Of a DNA stretch of 12,070 nt, positions 1 through 6,641 are shown one piece after another. The position numbers and the translations under genes are program-made. Each line of letters begins with the position of its first letter. Positions within the stretch are counted from its first letter, which is position 1. This DNA comes from Fidelibacterota bacterium (GTDB lineage Bacteria > Fidelibacterota > Fidelibacteria > Fidelibacterales > Fidelibacteraceae), in the NCBI GenBank assembly GCA_029931905.1, contig JAOZRH010000026.1, positions 1 to 12,070 of the forward strand, in the 5' to 3' direction. The notes beneath the pieces are model-generated. The model was not told the origin of the DNA. It saw only the letters and a list, made by a program, of their open reading frames with translations, and did not search any database.

Positions 1-30
1 AAATTTTGAGAATAAGGAGTAGGAAATATT

Positions 31-348
31 ATGTATGCAATAGTTGAAATAAGTGGGAAACAGTACAAAGTTGAAAATGGTGATGAAGTAAAGATATCTT
101 TTCAAAACAAAAATGAAGAAGATAAATTAAAAATTAATGATGTATTATTATTAAATAATGATGGTGATGTAAAAATTGGCAATCCATTTGTTGAAAAAAC
201 AGAAGTAACAGCAACTGTTTTAGGTCATGGTAGAGAAAGAAAGATAATTGTATTCAAAAAGAAAAGAAGAAAAGGTTATCAGAAAAAAAATGGTCATAGA
301 CAAAGATTTACAACGATTAAAATTGATAACATTGCAATTGCAAAATAA
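31..348 (+). CDS. rplU: 50S ribosomal protein L21
   Basis: Large-subunit ribosomal protein L21, which binds 23S rRNA; 105 aa, the usual length. The N-terminus (MYAIVEISGKQYKV) and the basic C-terminal segment with KKKRRKGY and GHRQ followed by a T-x-x-KI strand (about residues 75-100) are the L21 family hallmarks. The ATG at 31 is preceded by a good Shine-Dalgarno AAGGAG at 14-19. The next gene, rpmA, starts 11 nt after the stop, the classic bacterial rplU-rpmA pair. The transcription start and any leader autoregulation lie upstream of the window. Identification is firm. Confidence 0.97.
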   Translation: MYAIVEISGKQYKVENGDEVKISFQNKNEEDKLKINDVLLLNNDGDVKIGNPFVEKTEVTATVLGHGRERKIIVFKKKRRKGYQKKNGHRQRFTTIKIDNIAIAK

Positions 349-359
349 GGACAATAATT

Positions 360-605
360 ATGGCACATAAAAAAGGACAGGGAAGTACAAGTAATGGTAG
401 AAGGAGTAATCCTAAATATCTTGGTGTAAAAAGATTTGGTGGAGAACAAGTTACTGCTGGTTCGATTATTATCAGACAAAGAGGAACAAAATTTTTTCCA
501 GGTATTAATGCTGGTATTGGTGGCGATGATACAATCTATGCAAAAGCAGATGGAAAAGTTGATATTAGTTATTCACGCGGAAGAAAAAAAATAAATATTA
601 TATAA
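360..605 (+). CDS. rpmA: 50S ribosomal protein L27
   Basis: Large-subunit protein L27, whose N-terminal tail reaches toward the peptidyl-transferase centre. It has 81 aa and starts directly with MAHKKGQGST, so there is none of the cleavable N-terminal extension found in many Firmicutes. The family core N-G-R-x-S-x-x-x-x-L-G-V-K, followed by G-G-x-x-V-x-A-G-x-I-x-x-R-Q-R-G and F-x-P-G-x-N, is complete. It is translated 11 nt downstream of rplU with a short GGA-containing leader. The transcript ends at the hairpin at 624-666. Confidence 0.97.
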   Translation: MAHKKGQGSTSNGRRSNPKYLGVKRFGGEQVTAGSIIIRQRGTKFFPGINAGIGGDDTIYAKADGKVDISYSRGRKKINII

Positions 606-623
606 ATATTTGTAAAAATATAT

Positions 624-666
624 AAAATATCACAGGTTTTGTAATAAAATTTGTGATATTTTTTTT
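624..666 (+). terminator. Rho-independent terminator after rplU-rpmA
   Basis: The arms at 624-634 (AAAATATCACA) and 652-662 (TGTGATATTTT) are perfect complements over 11 bp. The sequence between them can extend the helix (GGTTTT at 635-640 with AAAATT at 646-651, including G-T pairs), leaving a five-base loop. A run of eight T (659-666) follows. It lies 19 nt after the rpmA stop and separates the ribosomal-protein operon from the genes downstream. Confidence 0.85.
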
Positions 667-705
667 ATTATAGGATAAAAAATGTAGTTTTTAATTTCCA
701 TTTTG

Positions 706-711
706 TATAAT
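706..711 (+). promoter_or_regulatory. Possible -10 box of a promoter for the pspC-like gene
   Basis: A perfect TATAAT sits at 706-711, preceded by TTTTG, in the short gap between the rpmA terminator and the ATG at 745. No convincing -35 hexamer lies 16-18 nt upstream, so only the -10 element is called. A promoter is expected here because the terminator at 624-666 ends the previous transcript. Confidence 0.35.
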
Positions 712-744
712 AAACATTAAATTACAAAAAAAGGGGAGAATAGA

Positions 745-945
745 ATGAATGAAAAAAAATTAAAACGGTCAAAAAATGAAAAAATGTTGGCTGGTGTTTT
801 GGGTGGTATAGCTGAATATTTGGGTTGGGATATTACAATCTTGAGAATAGTATTTGCATTGGTAACGGTATTTTCTAGTGTATTTCCTGGAATATTAGTG
901 TATGTGATTTTATGGATATTAATGCCGGAAGAGTTTGATAATTAA
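745..945 (+). CDS. PspC-domain small membrane protein
   Basis: A 66-residue protein that is almost entirely a PspC domain. It opens with a basic stretch (KKLKRSKNEKMLAGV) and the signature GVLGGIAEYLGWD (about residues 18-30). A hydrophobic region of about 25 residues (32-58) containing ILVYVILWILMP follows. Many PspC-domain proteins are short stand-alone inner-membrane proteins of unknown precise role; in enterobacteria PspC takes part in the phage-shock envelope-stress response. No pspA, pspB or pspF is visible here, so a stress role is only an inference. The start at 745 is supported by an AAAGGGGAG Shine-Dalgarno about 7 nt upstream. An MscS-type channel gene follows after 47 nt. Confidence 0.88.
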   Translation: MNEKKLKRSKNEKMLAGVLGGIAEYLGWDITILRIVFALVTVFSSVFPGILVYVILWILMPEEFDN

Positions 946-992
946 TTAAGAATAATGCAATTAATAGTTTGTATTAAAGAATAAAGGGGTTT

Positions 993-1868
993 ATGGGTAT
1001 TTTTGAAAAAATGTTAGAGAAAGTTGGGCTTTTACCAACAACAATTGTATTCACAATTATTGTTGTGTCTGTTAGGATTATTTTAATAGCTATTGCAACT
1101 TTAGTAGTTGTAAAGGTCATAAAAAAAATAATGGATAAACGATTATTATTAAAAAAAATGGATATAACACAATCTAATTATATTAAATATTTTTTAGTTG
1201 GATTAACTTATTTTTTTGGAATAGTAGCAATTTTATTTTCTATTCCCGGATTAGAAAATTTCACAACAACATTAGTAGCAAGTTCAGGAATACTTGCAAT
1301 CGTGATAGGTTTTGCCTCTCAAGAAGCACTATCAAATGTAATATCTGGAATTTTAATAGCAATATTTCAACCATTTAAAGTTAATGATGTGATAAAATTA
1401 AATGGAAAGGGTATTATTGGAATAGTAGAAGATATTGATTTGAGAGATACGGTTATTAAAACATTTAATAATCAAAGAGTAATAATTCCAAATTCCGTAA
1501 TGAATCAAGAAGTAATTCAGAATGCAACTATTAATGAAAAAGAAATTTGTAAATTTTTTGAAATTGGAATTAGTTATGATTCTGATATTGATAAGGCAAA
1601 GAAAATAATTCGAGAAGAAGCATTAAAACATCCGTTATTTTTCGATAATCGCACAAAAAAAGAAAAAAAAGATAATATTGATCCAATAAAAATAAAGGTA
1701 ATTAATCTTGGCGATTCATCTGTGGATATTAGGGCTTGGGTTTGGACAAAGGATTTTGGAAGTGCTTTTGCATTGGGTTGTGATTTAAACGAAAGTGTAA
1801 AAAAACGATTTGATAACGAAGGAATTGAGATACCTTTTCCACATACAACCGTTGTAATGAAAAAATAA
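993..1868 (+). CDS. MscS-family small-conductance mechanosensitive channel
   Basis: Inner-membrane channel predicted to open under membrane tension and release solutes on hypo-osmotic shock. The 291 aa are close to E. coli MscS (286 aa). There are three predicted membrane segments, at about residues 16-46, 62-84 and 90-124. The third continues into the family signature SQEALSNVISGILI with PFKVND, then a beta domain (G-x-V-E-D-I-D-L-R-D-T) and the motif VIIPNSVMNQ. The soluble alpha/beta C-terminal domain runs to about residue 285. The ATG at 993 has AAAGGGG only about 3 nt upstream, so initiation at the Met codon at 1011 is an alternative. The SUI1-family gene follows after 12 nt, suggesting co-transcription. 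Confidence 0.93.
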   Translation: MGIFEKMLEKVGLLPTTIVFTIIVVSVRIILIAIATLVVVKVIKKIMDKRLLLKKMDITQSNYIKYFLVGLTYFFGIVAILFSIPGLENFTTTLVASSGILAIVIGFASQEALSNVISGILIAIFQPFKVNDVIKLNGKGIIGIVEDIDLRDTVIKTFNNQRVIIPNSVMNQEVIQNATINEKEICKFFEIGISYDSDIDKAKKIIREEALKHPLFFDNRTKKEKKDNIDPIKIKVINLGDSSVDIRAWVWTKDFGSAFALGCDLNESVKKRFDNEGIEIPFPHTTVVMKK

Positions 1869-1880
1869 TTGAGATAAAAA

Positions 1881-2204
1881 ATGAGTAATAAATTAGTATT
1901 TTCAACAAATTTTGATTTAAAAATTAAAGAAGAGAAAAAAATAATTGAAAGTAAATTACCAAGTGAACAATATTTGAAGATATTTTTAGATAAAAGTGGT
2001 AGGAAAGGAAAAATTGTTACATTAATCAAAGGTTTCGTCGGTGAAAAGAATGAATTAGATGTGTTAGGTAAAAACTTAAAAAAAAGTTGTGGTGTTGGTG
2101 GTACAACTAAAAATGGTGAGATACTTATTCAAGGAAATTTTCGCGAAAAAATTATTGAAATATTGAAAAGTGATGGATATAATGTAAAAAGGGTTGGTGG
2201 TTAA
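1881..2204 (+). CDS. yciH: YciH/SUI1-family translation initiation factor
   Basis: A 107-aa protein with a complete SUI1 (eIF1-like) domain at its C-terminus. It shows D-K-S-G-R-K-G-K-x-V-T-x-I-x-G-F (about residues 37-52), L-x-K-x-L-K-K-S-C-G-V-G-G-T (about 63-77), K-N-G-E-I-x-I-Q-G and a final G-Y-x-V-K-R-V-G-G. In archaea and eukaryotes this fold checks start-codon selection. The bacterial relative YciH has been linked to fidelity of initiation, but its cellular role is less settled. The N-terminal 30 residues are lysine/glutamate rich and not recognised. It lies 12 nt after the MscS gene and is probably read from the same message. Confidence 0.9.
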   Translation: MSNKLVFSTNFDLKIKEEKKIIESKLPSEQYLKIFLDKSGRKGKIVTLIKGFVGEKNELDVLGKNLKKSCGVGGTTKNGEILIQGNFREKIIEILKSDGYNVKRVGG

Positions 2205-2276
2205 TCGATATCAAATCAAAAATAATAACCAATATGAGCAATATATTCAATATATATAATTTTTTTTAAAATATTT
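2205..2276. other. AT-rich spacer before the tRNA genes; only a weak possible terminator
   Basis: No ORF and no recognisable RNA. The only structure is a six-base AT-only inverted repeat (ATATAT, loop TCA, ATATAT) around 2242-2256, followed shortly by a T run at 2260-2267. It could be a weak terminator for the pspC-mscS-yciH group, but the stem has no G or C, so the assignment is unsure. Confidence 0.3.
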
Positions 2277-2305
2277 TTGGAATTGCAAAAAAAATACTTT
2301 ATTAT
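2277..2305 (+). promoter_or_regulatory. Possible sigma70-type promoter for the tRNA pair
   Basis: TTGGAA at 2277-2282 and TATTAT at 2300-2305 are separated by 17 nt, a standard vegetative promoter geometry. Transcription would begin near 2311-2313, about a dozen bases before the first tRNA. The call rests on consensus and position only; the surrounding sequence is so AT-rich that chance matches are likely. Confidence 0.4.
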
Positions 2306-2323
2306 ATGAGGCTTTTTAAAAAT

Positions 2324-2397
2324 GGGTGGTTAGCTCAGTTGGTTAGAGTGCCTGCTCGACACGCAGGAGGTCGTCTGTTCAAATCAGATACTACCCA
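2324..2397 (+). tRNA. tRNA-Val (anticodon GAC), with C at position 33
   Basis: A 74-nt cloverleaf. The acceptor stem is GGGTGGT with ACTACCC, including one G-T pair. The D arm is GCTC/GAGT, the anticodon stem CCTGC/GCAGG (perfect), the T stem GTCTG/CAGAT, the T loop TTCAAAT, and the discriminator A73. The seven-base anticodon loop reads TCGACAC, which places GAC at 2358-2360 and reads GUC/GUU valine codons. Position 33, almost always T, is C here (2357). CCA is not encoded; the next bases are CTG. The overall sequence resembles FCB-group tRNA-Val(GAC). Confidence 0.9.
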
Positions 2398-2422
2398 CTG
2401 AGATTTTGAAATAATATATTTA

Positions 2423-2496
2423 GGGCCTCTAGCTCAGTTGGTTAGAGCGACGGACTCATAATCCGCAGGTCGTAGGTTCAAGTCCTACGAGGCCCA
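2423..2496 (+). tRNA. tRNA with CAT anticodon, probably tRNA-Ile2 (lysidine type)
   Basis: A 74-nt cloverleaf. The acceptor stem is GGGCCTC/GAGGCCC, the D stem GCTC/GAGC, the T stem GTAGG/CCTAC, and the discriminator A73. The anticodon loop CTCATAA places CAT at 2457-2459. The anticodon stem has an A-C mismatch at its outermost pair (27-43). A CAT anticodon could be elongator Met or the Ile2 species whose C34 becomes lysidine. The C4-G69 and C5-G68 pairs match the acceptor pattern of TilS-modified Ile2, so Ile2 is preferred. It is not initiator-like: the first pair is G1-C72. CCA is not encoded. Confidence 0.88.
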
Positions 2497-2499
2497 CAA

Positions 2500-2529
2500 A
2501 ACCATTATCGAGAGATGATGGTTTTTTTT
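2500..2529 (+). terminator. Rho-independent terminator after the tRNA pair
   Basis: AACCATTATC (2500-2509) pairs with GATGATGGTT (2514-2523) over 10 bp, with one G-T pair and a GAGA loop. A T run covers 2522-2529. It begins 3 nt after the second tRNA and would end the tRNA transcript. Confidence 0.85.
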
Positions 2530-2673
2530 ATATATGGAATATGGAAAACAAAAAACATAAGGAAGTTAAATATATAAAATATTATTGATTAAACGACTAT
2601 TCACTTAATTTTCATTTGTAAAATTCCATAACTATCCATAAATTATAGCATAATAAAATAAAAGGTATTTTCC

Positions 2674-3624
2674 ATGAAAAGAATTTTAGTAATAGGTGCA
2701 GCAGGTCAGATTGGTTCTGAATTAACAGTAAAATTAAGAAAAATATATGGCGATAATAATGTTATAGCATCTGATATTAGAGCACAAGTACCATATGATT
2801 TGAAACACGGTGGTCCTTTTGAAGTTGTTGATTGTCTTGATGCACATAAAATTGTTGATATAATTGTTAAATACAATGTTGATACTGTTTATAATTTGGT
2901 TGCAATTCTCTCTGCAGTTGGTGAGGCAAAACCAGATATGGCTTGGGATATAAATCTCGGTAGTTTATTAAATTTGTTAGATTTGGCGAAAGAATTAAAA
3001 TTTGCAATTTTTACACCAAGTTCAATAGGTGCTTTTGGAAATTCTACACCAAAGGATAATACACCACAAGAGACAATCATGAGGCCAAATACAATTTATG
3101 GAGTAACAAAAGTTGCAGGTGAATTGTTATGTGATTATTATCACAAGAAGTACGGAATTGATACGAGAGGCGTGAGATATCCAGGAATTATTTCAAATGT
3201 TACAAAGCCGGGAGGGGGAACTACCGATTATGCAGTTGAAATATTTTATAAAGCTATTCAAGAAAAGAAATTTACTTGCAATCTAAAGGCGGGAACATTT
3301 CTAGATATGATGTATATGCCAGATGCAGTAAATGCAGCAATAAAGATAATGGAAGCTGATTCAGAAAAATTTAGACATCGTAATGCATATAATGTGTCAG
3401 CGATGAGTTTTGATCCTGAAATGTTAGCAAATGAAATAAAAAAATGGATTCCAGAATTTAAAATAGAATATAAAGTTAATGATGTATTACAAAAAATTGC
3501 AAATTCGTGGCCAAACAATATGGACGATTCATATGCTAGAGAAGATTGGAATTGGCAACACAAATTTGATATATCCGCTATGACCGAGGATATGATTAAA
3601 ACACTTAAAAAAAGATTGAATTAA
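2674..3624 (+). CDS. L-threonine 3-dehydrogenase, short-chain (epimerase-like) type
   Basis: A 316-aa NAD-dependent enzyme of the extended SDR family. The closest recognisable type is the L-threonine 3-dehydrogenase of Flavobacterium and trypanosomatids, which oxidises threonine to 2-amino-3-ketobutyrate for cleavage to glycine and acetyl-CoA. The N-terminal Rossmann motif GAAGQIG spans residues 8-14, with Asp at 34 likely binding the NAD ribose. The catalytic set is S116/S117 in PSSIGAFG and Y142-x-x-x-K146 in YGVTK. Type-specific blocks are RYPGIIS, PGGGTTDYAV, MMYMPDA, YNVSAMSF and AREDWNW. The partner ligase (kbl) is not in the window. A generic sugar-nucleotide epimerase is a less likely alternative, since these blocks are characteristic of the threonine enzyme. 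The start has AAAGG about 9 nt upstream. Confidence 0.88.
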   Translation: MKRILVIGAAGQIGSELTVKLRKIYGDNNVIASDIRAQVPYDLKHGGPFEVVDCLDAHKIVDIIVKYNVDTVYNLVAILSAVGEAKPDMAWDINLGSLLNLLDLAKELKFAIFTPSSIGAFGNSTPKDNTPQETIMRPNTIYGVTKVAGELLCDYYHKKYGIDTRGVRYPGIISNVTKPGGGTTDYAVEIFYKAIQEKKFTCNLKAGTFLDMMYMPDAVNAAIKIMEADSEKFRHRNAYNVSAMSFDPEMLANEIKKWIPEFKIEYKVNDVLQKIANSWPNNMDDSYAREDWNWQHKFDISAMTEDMIKTLKKRLN

Positions 3625-3646
3625 TATTATTAACCGTTTCAATAAA

Positions 3647-4681
3647 TTGTTTAAAAAAAAATATAAAAATAATCAAAATTTTACTAATTATAGGAAAATA
3701 TTAGTGATACGATTTTCCTCAATTGGTGATATTGTTTTAACTAATCCCGTTTTAGATGAAATCAAAAAAAAATATAAAAATAGTAAAGTGGATTATTTAA
3801 CAAAAGGTCAATTTGCACCATTAATAGAAAATCATCCAATTGTAGATGTAATAATTAATCTTGAGGATTTTAATTCATTATCAGAGCTGAGAAGATTCAT
3901 CAAAAAATCAAAATATGACTTGATTATCGATATACATAATTCTTTAAGAAGTAATTTAATTACTTTTGGTTTGAAGCATGTTAGAAGATATAAAAAAAGA
4001 AAATATCAGCGATATATTTTGACAAAATTTAAAGTGCAAGTTGGAAAATATTCACATGTAATTCAAAAATATTTAGAAACAATAGATGTAAAAGAAAAAA
4101 TAAAGTCATTTAGAATGTTTTTGCCATCTGAAGACATAATATCTGAAAAGGTGAGTGATACATTTATTGAATTGAAAAAGAGTAAAAAGGTATTGGGAAT
4201 TTCTGTTGGTGCATCGATGCCGTCAAAAATGTTTCCAAGCCATAAAATAATAGAAACAATAAATTCTGTCGGTTCTAAATTTGATAAAATCGTATTTTTA
4301 GGAAATGGTAAATTGGAAGATGAATTGACTAAAAATATTATGCACAAAATCAAATTTGAATCAATAAGTTTATGTTCAAAACTTACGATTTCCGAATTAT
4401 TGTTATTTGTAAAAGAATTAACAGTATTTATAGGAAATGATTCAGGAATAGCTCATATTTCGGCTGGAAATGGTGTTAAAACGATAGCAATATTTGGTCA
4501 GACAGTTCCAGAATATGGATTTGCACCTATTGGAGATGTAGATATTATTGAACCTAAAATTAAATTATCTTGTCGTCCTTGTGGTCATTTGGGATTTGAT
4601 AAATGTCCAAAAAAACATCACAATTGTATGGAAAAAATATCTGTTTCACAAATCACAAAAAAAATTGAGAGATTTATTTAA
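3647..4681 (+). CDS. Glycosyltransferase family 9 (LPS heptosyltransferase-like)
   Basis: A 344-aa GT-B transferase of family 9, expected to transfer ADP-heptose (or a related sugar) onto the inner core of lipopolysaccharide at the cytoplasmic face. The N-terminal domain carries KILVIRFSSIGDIVLTNP (residues 18-34), with D28 in the position of the catalytic acid/base of WaaC/WaaF. The C-terminal domain shows GISVGAS with P-S-K-M-F-P, then FIGNDSGIAHISA and IAIFGQT. A cysteine cluster CRPC...C...HHNC typical of this family lies near the end. The start is inferred as TTG at 3647: no in-frame ATG precedes the conserved core. No Shine-Dalgarno is visible, and ATT codons at 3626 and 3629 are weaker options. 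The stop overlaps the waaA start by one base (TAATG), so the two are translationally coupled. The sugar specificity is not determined. Confidence 0.88.
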   Translation: MFKKKYKNNQNFTNYRKILVIRFSSIGDIVLTNPVLDEIKKKYKNSKVDYLTKGQFAPLIENHPIVDVIINLEDFNSLSELRRFIKKSKYDLIIDIHNSLRSNLITFGLKHVRRYKKRKYQRYILTKFKVQVGKYSHVIQKYLETIDVKEKIKSFRMFLPSEDIISEKVSDTFIELKKSKKVLGISVGASMPSKMFPSHKIIETINSVGSKFDKIVFLGNGKLEDELTKNIMHKIKFESISLCSKLTISELLLFVKELTVFIGNDSGIAHISAGNGVKTIAIFGQTVPEYGFAPIGDVDIIEPKIKLSCRPCGHLGFDKCPKKHHNCMEKISVSQITKKIERFI

Positions 4682-5952
4682 TGAAACTATTTATTTTAAT
4701 ATATAATCAATTAAATTTATTGTTTTATCCATTAATTTTAATAGTTGGATTGTTTAATAAAAAAATTCAAATTGGGATAAAAGGTAGAAAAGAGACATTT
4801 AAGAAACTGGAAAAATGGCAAAACAATATCGATACAAATAATTATGTTATTTTAGTAAACTGTTCTTCTTTAGGCGAATATGAGCAGGCGAAACCGATTA
4901 TTGAAAAGATAAAAATTGAAAATAAAAATGTAAAAATCGCTTTATCTTTTTTTTCACCTAGTGGTTTTGAGAATTTTAAAGATCAAAATTTAATTGACAT
5001 TTATTTCTATTTACCATTTGATTTGTATTGGAAAATATCAAAATTGTTAAAATTATTAAAACCAAAAGCAATAATTGATACTAGTTATGATGTTTGGCCG
5101 AATATGGTGTATTTATCTGATAAATATAATATTAAACATTATTTAATATCGGCAAGATTAAAAGAAAATACTTCTAAATTAAAGCCAATATTAAAATCAT
5201 TTTTTAAAAAAATATTCTCTTTTTACAGAAAAATATTTACAGTGTCTGATATGGATTATAAATTGTTTTATTCATTACTTAATTCATCTGATAATATTGT
5301 AAATATTGGAGATACTCGTTTTGATAATGTGGAGAAAAGATTTCAAAAGTTTAAAGACATAAATTTATTCCCAATTGCTTGGAAAGATGAAAAAGTAATT
5401 ATTTTTGGTTCTACTCATCATGAATGTTATAACCAAATAATTCCAGCGATTAAATCGTTACAGCATAAAAATAAAAATTTACATTTTGTAATTGCACCAC
5501 ATGATTTAGATGAAAATGTTTTTCTAATGTTTAAAAATGAGCTTAAAAATTTAGAAAAATTGTCTAATATTTCAGCAGAATCAAAAGCACAAAATATTTA
5601 TGTTGATACAATCGGTGACTTAGCTAAATTGTATTTTTCATCGGATTTTGCATATATTGGTGGTGGTTTTGGGAATGACGGATTACACAATGTTATGGAA
5701 CCAGCAGTGAGTGGAATTCCGATATTTATTGGACCGAAAAATTCTAATTCACTTGAGGCACAAGAGTTGAAAAAAAAAGGTGCAATATATGAATTTATAA
5801 CTTCAGAACAGTTGATAAGCAGAATAAACGAATTGTTAAATGATGAAACTGAATATAATAGGATTTCAACAAATGCAAGAGAATATATTGTGAATTCGCT
5901 TGGCAGTTCAGCAAAAATAATTGAATATTTGAAAAATGATAAAATTATCTAA
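4681..5952 (+). CDS. waaA: 3-deoxy-D-manno-octulosonic acid (Kdo) transferase
   Basis: A 423-aa WaaA/KdtA-type enzyme that adds Kdo from CMP-Kdo to the lipid A precursor. It is membrane-anchored by the N-terminal hydrophobic helix (about residues 8-24). The acceptor-side domain has GRKETF (35-40) and the S-L-G-E-Y-E-Q motif; its Glu at 66 corresponds to the catalytic base of WaaA. The segment DTSYDVWPN (133-141) and ISARL follow. The donor domain has GSTHHECYN (about 244-252), FVIAPHD, GGGFGNDGLHNVMEP (about 328-342) and a C-terminal helix. The YDVWPN form rather than TELWPN is, from memory, the Bacteroidota/Ignavibacteria-like version. Together with the preceding GT9 gene it makes an LPS inner-core pair. 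The last 17 nt overlap the next gene. Confidence 0.93.
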   Translation: MKLFILIYNQLNLLFYPLILIVGLFNKKIQIGIKGRKETFKKLEKWQNNIDTNNYVILVNCSSLGEYEQAKPIIEKIKIENKNVKIALSFFSPSGFENFKDQNLIDIYFYLPFDLYWKISKLLKLLKPKAIIDTSYDVWPNMVYLSDKYNIKHYLISARLKENTSKLKPILKSFFKKIFSFYRKIFTVSDMDYKLFYSLLNSSDNIVNIGDTRFDNVEKRFQKFKDINLFPIAWKDEKVIIFGSTHHECYNQIIPAIKSLQHKNKNLHFVIAPHDLDENVFLMFKNELKNLEKLSNISAESKAQNIYVDTIGDLAKLYFSSDFAYIGGGFGNDGLHNVMEPAVSGIPIFIGPKNSNSLEAQELKKKGAIYEFITSEQLISRINELLNDETEYNRISTNAREYIVNSLGSSAKIIEYLKNDKII

Positions 5953-6640
5953 TATAAAAATAAGTAGAAAATATTTCGATTTGAATATTGAAAATTTTAC
6001 AGTTGAAGAAAAAAAATGTACTTTACTTTTAGGAAGTTCTGGGTGTGGAAAAACTACTTTTTTGAAGTTATTGAGCGGATTTATCGAAAGATATGATGGT
6101 GAAATAGTTTATGATACAAATTCAACAGTTTCGATAATGTTACAAAATCCAATTAATCAAATGATTACACCAACTGTTGAAACAGAATTAAAATTTACTT
6201 TACATAATCAAAGAATAGATGATAAAATAATTGAAAAAAAAGTTAAAAATATTACAAAATTTTTTGAAATAGATAATTTGTTAAACAGCAATTTAAGGGA
6301 ATTATCTTTTGGAGAATTGCAAAAAGTAATGTTGTGTGCGACTTTTTTAATTGATACAGATTGCTTTTTGTTAGATGAACCAACGAGTCATTTAGATTAT
6401 AATTCAACCAAAATATTATATAATTATATTCATAATATTATTGTAGAAGGAAAAACTGTGATAATTTCAAGTCAAAATTTTGATGAATATTTGTTTGTAG
6501 ATAAAGTAATTATTATGGAAAATGGAAAAATAGTTGAATATATTGATAGTTGCGATATCAATGAAAATAAGACAAATATTGAAAAATATGGATTAAAATC
6601 ATCAGATGATGAAATAGTAAAGATATTAAAAAATATATAA
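5936..6640 (+). CDS. ECF/CbiO-type ABC transporter ATPase, H-loop variant
   Basis: A 234-aa nucleotide-binding domain. Walker A is GSSGCGKTT (33-41), followed by a Q-loop in LQNPINQMITPTVETE (69-84). That wording (QNP-x-x-Q...TVE-x-E) is characteristic of energy-coupling-factor ATPases such as EcfA/CbiO. The signature is LSFGE (123-127), and Walker B is FLLDE (144-148) with D-loop SHLD. The switch position, normally His in SSHD, is Gln180 (CAA at 6473-6475). The gene overlaps waaA by 17 nt, and the second ATPase gene begins 1 nt after its stop, so the two products probably form a heterodimer. No EcfT-like membrane subunit or substrate-binding component is visible nearby, so the substrate is unknown. 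A non-transport role is possible. Confidence 0.88.
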   Translation: MIKLSNIKISRKYFDLNIENFTVEEKKCTLLLGSSGCGKTTFLKLLSGFIERYDGEIVYDTNSTVSIMLQNPINQMITPTVETELKFTLHNQRIDDKIIEKKVKNITKFFEIDNLLNSNLRELSFGELQKVMLCATFLIDTDCFLLDEPTSHLDYNSTKILYNYIHNIIVEGKTVIISSQNFDEYLFVDKVIIMENGKIVEYIDSCDINENKTNIEKYGLKSSDDEIVKILKNI

Positions 6641-6641
6641 A

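Noticed and set aside
1574..2029. Minus-strand ORF of 151 codons opposite the end of the MscS gene and the start of the YciH gene
   Set aside because: It lies antisense to two genes with clear family motifs, has low-complexity Phe/Ser/Ile-rich composition and has no recognisable domain.
2532..2630. Short inverted repeat (TATGGAAT near 2534 and ATTCCATA near 2623) upstream of the threonine dehydrogenase gene as an operator
   Set aside because: Eight bases separated by about 80 nt in AT-rich DNA is compatible with chance, and no good promoter elements flank it.
3258..3563. Minus-strand ORF of about 100 codons inside the threonine dehydrogenase gene
   Set aside because: It is wholly antisense to a well-conserved enzyme, and no motif or ribosome-binding site supports it.
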